Assembly (NCBI GenBank): GCA_900471485.1
Contig: UCEU01000004.1
Location: forward strand, 62,001-126,000
Length of the DNA stretch: 64,000 bases
Source of the DNA: Hyphomicrobiales bacterium
Lineage (GTDB): Bacteria; Pseudomonadota; Alphaproteobacteria; Rhizobiales; Rhizobiaceae
Reading direction: 5' to 3'
Under the pieces are notes generated by a model that saw nothing but the letters and a program-made list of their open reading frames with translations, did not search any database and was not told the DNA's origin. Within the stretch, counting starts at the first letter, position 1. Each line of letters begins with the position of its first letter. Shown one piece after another: positions 45,927 through 54,835 of this stretch. The position numbers and the translations under genes are program-made.

Positions 45927-47342
45927 TTGCGTATCGATCGTATTCCGCATCACTCGGTCGCCATCGTCGGTGGCGGCTTTGCCGGCGCGGTGACCGCGCT
46001 CAAGCTGCTCGACCGAACCGAGGTGCCGCTGGCCGTCACGATCATCGAGAGACGGGAAGAGCTCGGCCGGGGCATTGCCTACAGCACGACGGAGCCCGTT
46101 CACCTCGTCAACGGAGCGGCTGAGATCTTCTCCCTCCATCCGGAACATCCCGACCATCTCTCACGCTGGCTGGTCGATCACGGTCCGGCCAATGGCTGGA
46201 CGCCGCCGGCCGAGGTGGGCTCAAGCAGCCCGCCTCGCTATCTCTACGGAACCTATGTTCGCGACGAACTCGCGCGTGCGGCGGCCAATGCGCGGCGTGG
46301 CTCGACGTTGCGGCATGTGAGGTCGTCGGCATCTGCACTTGTCGCCGCGCCGAATAGAATCCGGATCACCACCACCGACGGCACTGTGGTGGAAGCCGAC
46401 GAGGCCATTCTGGCGCTGGGCGCCTTCCAGCCTCGGCTCTCCTCAACAGAGTCGCAGCTGGCCGGCCATCCGCGCTTTGCAGCCAATCCGTGGGACGTAC
46501 GCGCGCTCGACCGTCTGATCGACTGCCATGAAATCCTGCTGATCGGTTCCAGCCTGTCGATGGTCGACGCCATCGCCAGCATGGAGGCGAGGGGCTATCG
46601 TGGCCGTTACCGTGTGATATCGCGCCGTGGCCAGTTTGTGGAAGGGCGCAGAACCGTTGAGGCGGCGCGCGACTTCCTAGCCGATGGGCCGTTGCCGGCG
46701 ACTGCCCGCGAGCTGTTGTCACGCGTCAAGGCGGAGCGGCGGGCGATCGCAGCCGATGGTTCGGACTGGCAGGGGCTGCCGCTGGCGATCCGGCCGCATA
46801 TTCTCTCGCTGTGGCAGGGCGCAAGCGATCGCGAGCGGTTGCGGTTCACCCGGCATCTCAGGGCTTTCTGGGACGTGACCGCGCACCGCTCGGCGCCGGA
46901 AAGCCACCAGGTTGTCGAGAGCGTCATAGCGGAGGGCCGGCTGAGGCATGGCCGCGCCCGCGTCCTTGGATTTGCCGCCGAAGATGGCGATATCACCGCC
47001 CGGCTGAAGACGGGGCCGAACGTCGAGACTGCGTCCTTCGACGGCGTGATCGATTGCCGTGGGCATCAGCTGCATGACTGGCGCCGCATCGCGGACCCCT
47101 TCGTGAAGAGCCTGCTCGCCAGCGGCGAGGTTCGTCCTCACAGCACTGGCTACGGCATCGATGCGACGCCGGCGGGCGATCTCATCAACGAGGAAGGGGT
47201 TGTTCACCGCAACCTCAGCGCAATCGGTCATCCACTGCGCGGTGTTGCGTGGGAATCGAGCTCGATCACGGAGCAGCGTACCCAGGCGATCGCGCTTGCC
47301 GACCGTATCCTGGCGAAATTCACGCCGATCCGCGTCGCTTGA
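45927..47342 (+). CDS. FAD/NAD(P)-binding oxidoreductase
   Basis: 471 aa. Rossmann motif VAIVGGGFAGAVTAL at residues 11-25, IERREELGRGIAYST, and a second nucleotide-binding element LLIGSSLSMVDAIASM match the FAD-NAD(P)-binding family of HpnW/YdhS-type proteins. The start is set by AAAGGAGG four bases before TTG 45927; a TTG at 45894 has none. Last plus-strand gene before a strong terminator. It may feed electrons or oxidise a product of the neighbouring monooxygenases; the reaction is not known. Confidence 0.82.
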   Translation: MRIDRIPHHSVAIVGGGFAGAVTALKLLDRTEVPLAVTIIERREELGRGIAYSTTEPVHLVNGAAEIFSLHPEHPDHLSRWLVDHGPANGWTPPAEVGSSSPPRYLYGTYVRDELARAAANARRGSTLRHVRSSASALVAAPNRIRITTTDGTVVEADEAILALGAFQPRLSSTESQLAGHPRFAANPWDVRALDRLIDCHEILLIGSSLSMVDAIASMEARGYRGRYRVISRRGQFVEGRRTVEAARDFLADGPLPATARELLSRVKAERRAIAADGSDWQGLPLAIRPHILSLWQGASDRERLRFTRHLRAFWDVTAHRSAPESHQVVESVIAEGRLRHGRARVLGFAAEDGDITARLKTGPNVETASFDGVIDCRGHQLHDWRRIADPFVKSLLASGEVRPHSTGYGIDATPAGDLINEEGVVHRNLSAIGHPLRGVAWESSSITEQRTQAIALADRILAKFTPIRVA

Positions 47343-47359
47343 TCTTGTCGTTGAATGCA

Positions 47360-47387
47360 GAAAGGGGCGCCTCGCGGCGCCCCTTTC
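47360..47387. terminator. Bidirectional terminator between convergent genes
   Basis: Perfect 12-bp stem (GAAAGGGGCGCC / GGCGCCCCTTTC) with a TCGC loop, ending in a T-rich base on both strands, placed between the convergent ends at 47342 and 47412. A textbook shared intrinsic terminator. Confidence 0.85.
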
Positions 47388-47411
47388 TCGTGCAGCTTCC
47401 GCCGCCGCACC

Positions 47412-49028
47412 TCAGCCTTCGCCGTCCTTGATGTAGACATCCGCGAAGTTGGACTGCACGCCTTCCGCCCCGATCGTGTGGTTCTTGACCCGCTTGTTGA
47501 AAACGGTGACGTTTTCGAGCGCGATCAGGTTCACGACCGGCACTTCGTCGGCGATGATCTTCTGGAAGGCGAAGAACTGCTCCTTGCGCTTCGCGTCGTC
47601 GATCTCGACGGAAGCGGCTTCGAGCAGCTTGTCGACCTCCGGGTTGGCGTAGTGGCTGGCGTTCGAGAAGGGCAGGCCGAGCTTGAAGTTCTTCGACCAG
47701 TAGATGCGCTGCACGCCGAGCGTCGGATCGAACTGGTTGCCCAGATACTCGGCCGTCACGTCGAAGGCGCGGTCGGTGTAGACCTTCTTGATGTAGGTGG
47801 AGAAATCGTAGGAATCGATCGTGGCGTTGATGCCGATGCGGGTCAGATTCTGCTTCAGATATTCGGCGACCCGCTTGAAGCCGTCGTTGTAGGAGTTATG
47901 GGTGAGGCGCAGGTTGAAGCGCACGCCATCAGCGCCGCGCTTGTAGCCGGCCTCGTCGAGCAATTGTTCGGCTGCCTTCAGGTCGAAGGCATAGGGCTTG
48001 ATCGATGTGTCGAGATAGCGCGGCAGAAACGTGCTGATCGGGGTCGGCGACACATGGCCGTAGCCGTACCAGACGGTGTTCAGGATGACGTCGAGGTCGA
48101 TCGCGTGGGCGATCGCGCGGCGCACGCTGACGTTCTTCAGATACTCATTGTCGAGGTTGAAGATCAGCTGCGTCTGGTCGCCCTTGGTCTCGTATCCGCG
48201 GGAATCCACGGCGATATTGGGAAGCGCCTTGACTCGCTCCAGGTCGCTCAACGGGATCGGATTGTCGCCGCCGATATCGAACTCACCCGTCTCGAAGCCG
48301 GCGGCGCGGGCCGCCCCATCGGGCACGAAGCGCACGATGACCTGGTCGAGATAGGGTTTACCGGCGTCCCAGTAATCAGGGTTGCGCTCGAGGATGATGT
48401 GCGATCCGCGCACCCATTCCTTGAAGACGAAGGGGCCGGTGCCGATCGGTGCGCTGCCGTTCGGATTGGTCGGCACATCGGCGATCGCAACACCCTCGTA
48501 CACATGCTTCGGCACGATCGGCGATTCCGCCCCGTAGAGCGCGCTGAGGAGATAGGGGGCCGGCTTGGAAAGCCGGATCACGGCGGTGAGCGGGTCGGGC
48601 GTTTCGATCTTGATGACATTGGCGAAAGTGCCGCGGCCGCGCGGATGAACCTGCTTCAGAAGCTCTATGGAATAGGCCACGTCATCCGATGTGAAAGGCT
48701 TGCCGTCATGCCACTTCACGCTCGGGCGGAGCTTGAAAGTGTAGTTCAGCCCGTCGTCGCTGATCGACCATTCGGTGGCGAGCTGCGGCTTCGGCGTCAG
48801 GTCGAAATCGTAGGTCAACAAGCCCTCGGTGATCTTCGGGCTGACCTTCTGCGTGCCGCCGGCGGTATGGGCGAGCGCCAGGATCGTCGGCGGTTCCGGC
48901 TCGACGATGAAGTTCAAGGTGCCGCCCTTTGTCGGTGCCGCAGTCTCGGCGAAGGCACTGAGCGGCAGGAGCGAAATGAGCCCCGTGGTGGCGAGAAGTT
49001 TGTTGAGCTGGCGTCTGCTGATATCCAT
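47412..49028 (-). CDS. ABC transporter substrate-binding protein, family 5, copy 2
   Basis: 538-aa periplasmic binding protein with twin-arginine-like signal SRRQLNKLL and cleavage near AFA-ETA. SBP_bac_5 blocks match copy 1 (EGLLTYDFDLTPKPQLATEW, VKWHDGKPFTSDDVAYS, NPDYWDAGKPYLDQVI). ATG 49028 follows AGGGGG; a longer frame is discarded. Monocistronic, divergent from the LysR gene, without its own permease, so it probably shares the 39529-43427 transporter. Confidence 0.9.
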   Translation of the reverse strand: MDISRRQLNKLLATTGLISLLPLSAFAETAAPTKGGTLNFIVEPEPPTILALAHTAGGTQKVSPKITEGLLTYDFDLTPKPQLATEWSISDDGLNYTFKLRPSVKWHDGKPFTSDDVAYSIELLKQVHPRGRGTFANVIKIETPDPLTAVIRLSKPAPYLLSALYGAESPIVPKHVYEGVAIADVPTNPNGSAPIGTGPFVFKEWVRGSHIILERNPDYWDAGKPYLDQVIVRFVPDGAARAAGFETGEFDIGGDNPIPLSDLERVKALPNIAVDSRGYETKGDQTQLIFNLDNEYLKNVSVRRAIAHAIDLDVILNTVWYGYGHVSPTPISTFLPRYLDTSIKPYAFDLKAAEQLLDEAGYKRGADGVRFNLRLTHNSYNDGFKRVAEYLKQNLTRIGINATIDSYDFSTYIKKVYTDRAFDVTAEYLGNQFDPTLGVQRIYWSKNFKLGLPFSNASHYANPEVDKLLEAASVEIDDAKRKEQFFAFQKIIADEVPVVNLIALENVTVFNKRVKNHTIGAEGVQSNFADVYIKDGEG

Positions 49029-49180
49029 GAATACCCCCTGAATTGCGATGGACGCCTCTACCGAAGCGTCGTCGCCGGCATCATCGGGCAGCGTGGCGTC
49101 CAAACGGAAGAATGTTTTTCTCCCTTGCAGGAAAAGGAAAACTTCGCGTCCCGACGCCGGTGCGCAAGGCCTGTTGTTTT

Positions 49181-49209
49181 AATCTACTAAAAATATAGAC
49201 AATTCTCAA
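49181..49209 (-). promoter_or_regulatory. Sigma70-type promoter for binding-protein copy 2
   Basis: On the minus strand TTGAGA (49209-49204), a 17-bp spacer and TAGATT (49186-49181). The -35 lies within CTCAAAAATGAG (49205-49216), a dyad placed where a LysR-type regulator could act. Start codon about 150 bp downstream. Confidence 0.55.
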
Positions 49210-49325
49210 AAATGAGTTTTTGCATCTCCGATCGGCGCTCGCGGCGCAAGAAAATGTTCCGTCGGCGGAAAGGGAAGCAAAGCCGGTTCTCGTCTTCATA
49301 GATGGGTTTGTGGTGCAATCAATCC

Positions 49326-50336
49326 ATGAGCACGTTCGCCGACTCCCGCAGAAAAGCAATCCAGCCGACACTTGCGCGGCTACCGCCGCTGACATCGCTG
49401 CGGGCCTTCGTCGCGACCGCAAGGCATCTGAATTTCGTCCGCGCCGCCGAAGAGCTGCATGTGACCTCGGCGGCGGTCGGCCAGCAGATTCGCCTGCTGG
49501 AGGATTACCTCGGCCAGCCGCTGTTCAATCGCGTGCGTGGCCAGTTGCATCTGACACCGGCCGGGCTGGCTTTGGTTCCCGGATTGACCGGCGCCTTCGA
49601 CGCCGTTCTCGCCGCCATGGCCCAGTTCGTCCAGAGTGATGATGAACAGCCGATCCGCATATCCGTCGCTCCGTCCTTCGCCAGCAAATGGCTGATCCCG
49701 CGGCTGGACGCGCTGCGCCGCGCCGCTCCCGGGCTGCAGGTGCTCGTCGATGCCTCGACGCAGCTGATCAACCTCGATGCCGGCGACGCCGATTGTGTGA
49801 TCCGCTACGGCAGCGGGCCGTATCCTGGGCTCATCGTCGATCATCTCTTTTCCGAAGCCGTGCTGCCGGTCTGCAGCCCTGAGTTTGCTGATACCCATGG
49901 ATTGTGGGGCAGGCCGGAAGCGATCAAGGATGTGCCGCTGCTGCACGAGGAGGGAGCTGAGCGTGATCAATCCTGCCCGGACTGGAGCGGTTGGCTGCGG
50001 GCTGCCGGGCTTTCCTATCGCCCGTCGCAGGGCGGTTTCCGGCTCAACCAGTCGTCGCTCGTTCTCGATGCCGCGCTGGCAGGGCAGGGGTTGGGACTGG
50101 GCAAGATCAGGCTGGCGGAAGCCGATATTCGCGCCGGGCGGCTGGTCAACCCCTTCGGCGTGCCGCAGCCGGTCAGCTCCTCCTACTTCTTCGCGACCAC
50201 GGCGCATACGGCGCGGCTGATGCGCGTCGATCTGTTTCGTGAGTGGCTGCTTGCCGAGGCACGCGCGCTGCAGACGATGGACGAGATCATAGCGCGGCGT
50301 ATCCGGCCGGGCGCCGACATGATGGCAGCCGAGTAG
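49326..50336 (+). CDS. LysR-type transcriptional regulator (GcvA-like)
   Basis: 336 aa: helix-turn-helix in residues 18-76 (LTSLRAFVATARHLNFVRAAEELHVTSAAVGQQIRLLE) and a type 2 periplasmic-binding-like effector domain. ATG 49326 (MSTFADS) or the in-frame ATG at 49302 may start it; neither has a strong ribosome site. The only DNA-binding regulator inside the organosulfur island, so it probably controls the divergent binding-protein gene and perhaps other units. Confidence 0.88.
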   Translation: MSTFADSRRKAIQPTLARLPPLTSLRAFVATARHLNFVRAAEELHVTSAAVGQQIRLLEDYLGQPLFNRVRGQLHLTPAGLALVPGLTGAFDAVLAAMAQFVQSDDEQPIRISVAPSFASKWLIPRLDALRRAAPGLQVLVDASTQLINLDAGDADCVIRYGSGPYPGLIVDHLFSEAVLPVCSPEFADTHGLWGRPEAIKDVPLLHEEGAERDQSCPDWSGWLRAAGLSYRPSQGGFRLNQSSLVLDAALAGQGLGLGKIRLAEADIRAGRLVNPFGVPQPVSSSYFFATTAHTARLMRVDLFREWLLAEARALQTMDEIIARRIRPGADMMAAE

Positions 50337-50351
50337 GGCCGCCACCCAGGC

Positions 50352-51572
50352 TCATTGAAATACACCCGGTTCCGGATAATCGCCGGTCAGGAACCATGAA
50401 CCGACGTTGCGGGTCTTGTACTCGGCCGGATTGTGGAGGGTGTGGATGCGGACGTTGCGCCAGAAGCGGTCGAAGCCATAGGGGCGCACGGCCGATCGCG
50501 CTCCCATCACCTCGAATATCTCGCTGGTGACCTCAAGCGCGACCTTGCCGGCCAGCACATTGGCCGAGGCGACCGCGATTGCCGTGGCGCCGCGTTCCTC
50601 GGCCGTCAGCGCCGGGCCCCTGGCATAAGCGGCGTCGATAGCAGTCAAGGCACGGTCGGCGAGCGCAGTGGCCGCTTGCACCTTGGTCCAGAGTTCACCG
50701 TATTGCCGCTTGATCCAGGGATCGTCGGCATGGCGCTCGACGCCCGAATAGATCCAGGGGCGGGATTTCGTGATGGTGTAGTCGCGCGCGGCGATAAGGG
50801 CGCCTTGGGCGCTGCCGATGAAGACGTTGAGAAGAACGCTCTGTTGTTGCTGGGGCGCCAGCAGCGATATGGCGTCCTTCGGACGTTCCGGCAGGACTTC
50901 GGCATCCGTGATCGAGACATCCTTGTAGAAGACGCGGCCGCTGCCGGTCTGCCGCTGGCCGATCCCGTCCCAGTCGTCGGCGATCGTGATGCCGGCCCGG
51001 TTGGCGGGGATATAGGCGAAGCTGCGGGCATTCGTCTCCTCGTCCTCCCACGCGACCATCAGATAGTCGGCGACATGCGAGCCGGAGGCGAAGGGGCGAT
51101 AGCCGTTCAAGAGAACGCCGCCTTCGACCTTCCTGCCGAAGAGGCTCTTGGAGAAGCTGTTCGTGGTGTTGCCCCAGAACCATCGGCCCTCGGCCGAGCG
51201 TCGCAGGATCGCGGCCAGACGTTCGTCGTTGACGTTGGTCAGGGCATTCTGGATCGGGCTGAAGTGGTAGCCGAAAAGATGGCCGAGCGAGCCGTCGACC
51301 TTGGCGAATTCGCGCACGACCCGCAGCGCCGTGGAATAGGGCTGTCCCTCGCCGCCGAATTCCTTGGGAATGACGAGGTTGACGAGGCCGCTTTCCTTGA
51401 GCAGCCGGACCTGTTCGGTGGGGCGCCCGCCTTGTTGATCGCGCTCGACGGCATCGGTTGCGAAGATGTCGCGAAGTTTGACGGCCTTGGCGAGATAGGG
51501 ATCGGTTCGGTCCGGCTCGAAGAGCACGGGCGGCAGTGCGGCTGGTTCGAAGCCTGCGGGCTTTACGGTCAT
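50352..51572 (-). CDS. DszC-family flavin-dependent S-monooxygenase
   Basis: 406 aa with clear likeness to dibenzothiophene monooxygenase DszC: VREFAKVDGSLGHLFGYH (His103, DszC His92), PFASGSHVAD (Ser163 at the DszC number), DDWDGIGQRQTGSG, YSGVERHADDPWIKRQYGE and FDRFWRNVRIHTLHNP (His380, DszC His391). These residues bind flavin-peroxide and substrate. Start after GGAGGA. Co-operonic with DUF3088, DszA-like and a second DszC-like gene. Natural substrate unknown; sulfide-to-sulfone oxidation is inferred. Confidence 0.88.
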   Translation of the reverse strand: MTVKPAGFEPAALPPVLFEPDRTDPYLAKAVKLRDIFATDAVERDQQGGRPTEQVRLLKESGLVNLVIPKEFGGEGQPYSTALRVVREFAKVDGSLGHLFGYHFSPIQNALTNVNDERLAAILRRSAEGRWFWGNTTNSFSKSLFGRKVEGGVLLNGYRPFASGSHVADYLMVAWEDEETNARSFAYIPANRAGITIADDWDGIGQRQTGSGRVFYKDVSITDAEVLPERPKDAISLLAPQQQQSVLLNVFIGSAQGALIAARDYTITKSRPWIYSGVERHADDPWIKRQYGELWTKVQAATALADRALTAIDAAYARGPALTAEERGATAIAVASANVLAGKVALEVTSEIFEVMGARSAVRPYGFDRFWRNVRIHTLHNPAEYKTRNVGSWFLTGDYPEPGVFQ

Positions 51573-51585
51573 CGTCGTTCCTCCG

Positions 51586-51927
51586 TCAGTCGTGCAGTCG
51601 CGGAAAGCCATGTCGCTCGGCAAGCAGCTCGAGGATTCGGCTGGTCTTGGAGACGAAGCGCCTGCCTTTCCAGTCCGCGGCATCGGGCGGTGGATTGGAG
51701 GCGAGCACCAGCACCGGCAGGGACTGATTCTCCTCGCCCACCGCCTCGATCACGCGTGCGCGCGGACGCAGAAAGGGAACGCGATGGATGTCGAGCCGGC
51801 TCGCCAGCTCGGGGAAACTTGCAAGCAACCCCTCGATGGCGTTGCAATGGGGGCAGACGAAGGTCTGGCCGGGTTGTTTCGGATCCGAGAAGCCGGGGGC
51901 GATGAGAAAGAGGGTGTCGCGGCTCAT
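51586..51927 (-). CDS. DUF3088 family thioredoxin-fold protein with CPHC motif
   Basis: 113 aa. FVCPHCNAIEG gives a CPHC pair, Cys25 and Cys28, the DsbA-type active-site sequence, in a small thioredoxin-like fold (LDIHRVPFLRPR, SLPVLVLAS). The family has no established function. AGGGGA precedes ATG 51927; the frame upstream belongs to the antisense of the next gene. It sits 13 bp from the DszC-like gene and 10 bp from the DszA-like gene, so it is part of the same desulfurisation operon. A thiol-redox or sulfur-carrier role is a reasonable guess. Confidence 0.83.
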   Translation of the reverse strand: MSRDTLFLIAPGFSDPKQPGQTFVCPHCNAIEGLLASFPELASRLDIHRVPFLRPRARVIEAVGEENQSLPVLVLASNPPPDAADWKGRRFVSKTSRILELLAERHGFPRLHD

Positions 51928-51937
51928 GCGTTTCCCC

Positions 51938-53296
51938 TCACTCGGCCGCGACGGCGCCGCCACGGGCCGCGAGGCTGTTTTCGGGGCGCTTGAGGCCAAG
52001 GTTCTCGCGCAGCGTGGTGCCCTCATATTCGTGGCGGAAGAGGCCGCGCCGGCGCAATTCCGGAACCACGAGCTCGATGAAATCGGAAAGCCCGCCCGGC
52101 ATGATCGGCGACATGATATTGAAGCCGTCGGCGCCGTAGTTTTCGAAGCGCTCCTCGAGCTGATCGGCGATATCATCCGGCGTGCCGACGACCTGCCAGT
52201 GGCCGCGCGCGCCGGCGATGCGCAGATAGAGCTGGCGGATCGTCAGGTTCTCACGCCGCGCGAGATCCAGAACCAGCGCCTGCCGGCTCTTGCCGGCGTT
52301 GGTTGCGGGCGGATTTTCCGGCACCGGACCATCCAGCGGATAGTCCCTGAGGTCGACGCCCGACAGCTGCGAAATCAGGTTCAGGCCGACTTCGGGCTGG
52401 ATGAGCTCCTGTAGCGACTGGAACTTCTCCTCGGCTTCCGATCGCGTGCGAGCAACGACGGGGAAAATGCCGGGCAGGATCTTCAGGTCGTCATGCGAGC
52501 GGCCGTATTTGGCAAGCCGGCCCTTGACGTCGGCATAGAAGCTGATTGCTTCCTCAAGCGTGATCTGGGCGGCGAAAATCGCTTCCGCTGTGCGGGCGGC
52601 AAGTTCCTTGCCGGGCTCGGAGGCGCCCGCCTGGACGACAACCGGCCGGCCCTGCGGCGAGCGTGGAATGTTGAGCGGCCCGCGCACCTTGAAGTGCCGG
52701 CCGTCGTGGTTGAGACGATGCAGCTTGGCTGGATCGAAGTAGCGGCCGCTTTCACGGTCGCGCAAGAAGGCATCGTCCTCCCAGCTGTCCCAGAGGCCGA
52801 GCACGACATTGGCGAATTCCTCGGCCCGTTCATAGCGGTCGGAATGGAGGATCTGTGTCTCGTGGCCGAAGTTGAAAGCGGCGTCGGGGTCGGAGGAGGT
52901 CACCAGGTTCCACCCGGCTCGACCGCCGCTCAGCCGGTCGAGCGAGCCGAACTGCCGGGCGAGATTGTAGGGATCGGAGTAGCTGGTGGAGGCGGTGGCG
53001 ATCAACCCGATATTGCGGGTGACGGATGACAGCGCGGACAGCAGCGTGATCGGCTCGAACGGATAGACGCCGCTGTGGGCCTTGCGGCTTGCCGCCTCGA
53101 CATCCTTGATGCGCGCGGCAACGCCGTCGGCAAAGAAGATCGTGTCGAACTTCGCCGCTTCCGCGAGCTTGGCCAACTCCACATAGTTCTCGAACTCGGT
53201 GCCGACGGAAGCCTTGGGATGACGCCATGCGGCGACGTGGTGCCCGGTAAAGAGCAGAAATGCCCCGAGCTTGATCTTGTCCTTGCGTTTCGCCAT
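51938..53296 (-). CDS. LLM monooxygenase of the DszA/NtaA/SnaA family
   Basis: 452 aa, essentially DszA length (453). Shared blocks: AWRHPKAS, ARQFGSLDRLSGGRAGWNLVTS, YERAEEFANVVLGLWDSWEDDA, HDGRHFKVRGPLNIPRSPQG and HPEVGL-like QPEVGLNLIS. DszA opens the sulfone ring with FMNH2 to give a sulfinate. ATG 53296 was chosen; upstream residues are not family-like. Together with the DszC-like genes on both sides it forms a sulfide - sulfone - sulfinate route. Confidence 0.9.
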   Translation of the reverse strand: MAKRKDKIKLGAFLLFTGHHVAAWRHPKASVGTEFENYVELAKLAEAAKFDTIFFADGVAARIKDVEAASRKAHSGVYPFEPITLLSALSSVTRNIGLIATASTSYSDPYNLARQFGSLDRLSGGRAGWNLVTSSDPDAAFNFGHETQILHSDRYERAEEFANVVLGLWDSWEDDAFLRDRESGRYFDPAKLHRLNHDGRHFKVRGPLNIPRSPQGRPVVVQAGASEPGKELAARTAEAIFAAQITLEEAISFYADVKGRLAKYGRSHDDLKILPGIFPVVARTRSEAEEKFQSLQELIQPEVGLNLISQLSGVDLRDYPLDGPVPENPPATNAGKSRQALVLDLARRENLTIRQLYLRIAGARGHWQVVGTPDDIADQLEERFENYGADGFNIMSPIMPGGLSDFIELVVPELRRRGLFRHEYEGTTLRENLGLKRPENSLAARGGAVAAE

Positions 53297-53307
53297 TGCG
53301 GTTCCTC

Positions 53308-54486
53308 TCAGCGATAGATGGCCGGCACGGGGAATTCGCCGGTCAGCAGCCATGTGCCGACAGTGCGTTTCTTGTACTCGGCGGGATTGTGGAGCGTGTG
53401 GGTCCTGACGTTGCGCCAGAAGCGGTTGAAGCCGTTGGCGGTGGTGGCCGAGCGGGCGCCCATGGCCTCGAAGACCTCGCTGGAGACGGCAAGCCCGACC
53501 TCGCCGGCATAGACGTTGGCGGTCGCGATATCGATCGCGGCGGCGCCACGGTCGGCGGCGGTCAGCGACGGACCCTCGGCATAGGCCGCGTCGAGGCTGC
53601 GGGCCGCCTTGTCGGCGAGTTCGGCTGCGGCCAGCGTGCGAATATAAAGGTCGCCGTACTGGCGTTTGATCCAGGGGTCATCGATGTGTCGTTCGACGCC
53701 GGAATAGATCCAGGGTCGCGAACTCGTGGTCGTGTAGTCGCGGCCTTCCTCCAGAATGCCCTGCGCGCTGCCGACGAAGACATTGAGGAGGACGCTTTGC
53801 TGGAGGAGCGAGGTCAGGGAGGACCAGGGCGTCAGCGGCACGTCGGGTGCGCTGATCAGCTCGTCGTCATGGATTTCGAGATTAACGAAGCGCACGGTGC
53901 CGCTTCCGGTCTGCCGCTGGCCGATGCCGTCCCAATCATTCTCGATGACGATGCCATCGCGGTCTGCGGGGACAGCGGCGGTCAGTCGCGCGCCCTCGGC
54001 GTTCTCCCAGGAAATCTGGATGTAATCGGCGACATGCGAGCCGGAGGAGAAGGGGCGGCTGCCGTTGATGATCCAGCCCGTGGCGGTTCTTTCGCCGCTC
54101 GACGTCTTCGACAGGGCGTTGCCGGAATTGCTCCAGATCCAGTCTCCGGCCGCCGAGCCGGTCAGCCACTTCTCCCTCTGCGCGGCCGAGCCGCGAAACA
54201 GGATGAGGTTGAGCGGCAGGTGGTGATAGCCGAAGAGATGAGCGAGCGATCCATCAGTCTTGGCGAATTCCCTGACGATGCGCAGGATCGTCAGCCAAGA
54301 GGCGCCTTGGCCGCCGTACTCCCTGGCGATCTGCGCAGAAGGGAGCCCGCTTTCCTTCAGGAGCCTGATCTGTTCAACGGGCCTGCCGCCTTGCTTGTCT
54401 CTCTCGACAGCATCGAGATGAAACGCCTGGCGCAGCTCGCTCGCCTTTGCCAGAAGCGTGTCGTCGGCATGTGTTTCGAACGGCAT
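53308..54486 (-). CDS. DszC-family flavin-dependent S-monooxygenase (second in operon)
   Basis: 392 aa, close to the gene at 50352 and to DszC/SfnB: FGYH with His88, PFSSGSHVAD with Ser148, DWDGIGQRQTGSG, YSGVERHIDDPWIKRQYGD and FWRNVRTHTLHNP with His366. GGAGG precedes ATG. First gene of the minus operon, facing the divergent binding protein at 54836. Two such enzymes in one operon suggest two successive oxygenations or two substrates. Confidence 0.88.
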   Translation of the reverse strand: MPFETHADDTLLAKASELRQAFHLDAVERDKQGGRPVEQIRLLKESGLPSAQIAREYGGQGASWLTILRIVREFAKTDGSLAHLFGYHHLPLNLILFRGSAAQREKWLTGSAAGDWIWSNSGNALSKTSSGERTATGWIINGSRPFSSGSHVADYIQISWENAEGARLTAAVPADRDGIVIENDWDGIGQRQTGSGTVRFVNLEIHDDELISAPDVPLTPWSSLTSLLQQSVLLNVFVGSAQGILEEGRDYTTTSSRPWIYSGVERHIDDPWIKRQYGDLYIRTLAAAELADKAARSLDAAYAEGPSLTAADRGAAAIDIATANVYAGEVGLAVSSEVFEAMGARSATTANGFNRFWRNVRTHTLHNPAEYKKRTVGTWLLTGEFPVPAIYR

Positions 54487-54835
54487 ATTGCCTCCGGGAA
54501 ATGACGGTGAAAGGGCGCGTATGCCCCCTATCTCTCGTCAACGGTTGGCTGGTCGGCCGTTCAAGTCCAGAAATATCTGTTTGATTTCGCGGAAAGAAAT
54601 TCTTTCGACGGGGTGCTGGATTTTCCCGTTTCGTCGGCGTGCGTTTCGGCGAAAACTCATCCTGCCTTAGCATCGAAATTGAGCAGCTTTTCCTTTGTAT
54701 CGGGCTGCCTGCGAACAGCCTTTCGAACGCAATTTTTCTTTCCTTGGCGAGAAGAAACTTTGACTTCGCCTTTTCGGACGCAGCACTGAAGCTCCCTCTC
54801 AGCGGACAAAAACCCAACCAAAGAGGAGCTCTCGC
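54487..54835. promoter_or_regulatory. Divergent regulatory region of the second desulfurisation module
   Basis: 349 bp between divergent genes. Holds the dyad GAAAGAA-A-TTCTTTC (54592-54606) and, at 54733-54769, an imperfect dyad beginning TTTTTCTTTCCTTG and ending ACTTCGC that resembles a sequence at 49115-49147 beside the LysR gene. No firm -35/-10 was assigned. Confidence 0.5.

Noticed and set aside
47355..49190. A 611-codon plus-strand open frame opposite binding-protein copy 2
   Set aside because: Antisense to a complete SBP_bac_5 gene; it crosses the bidirectional terminator and has no recognisable domain.
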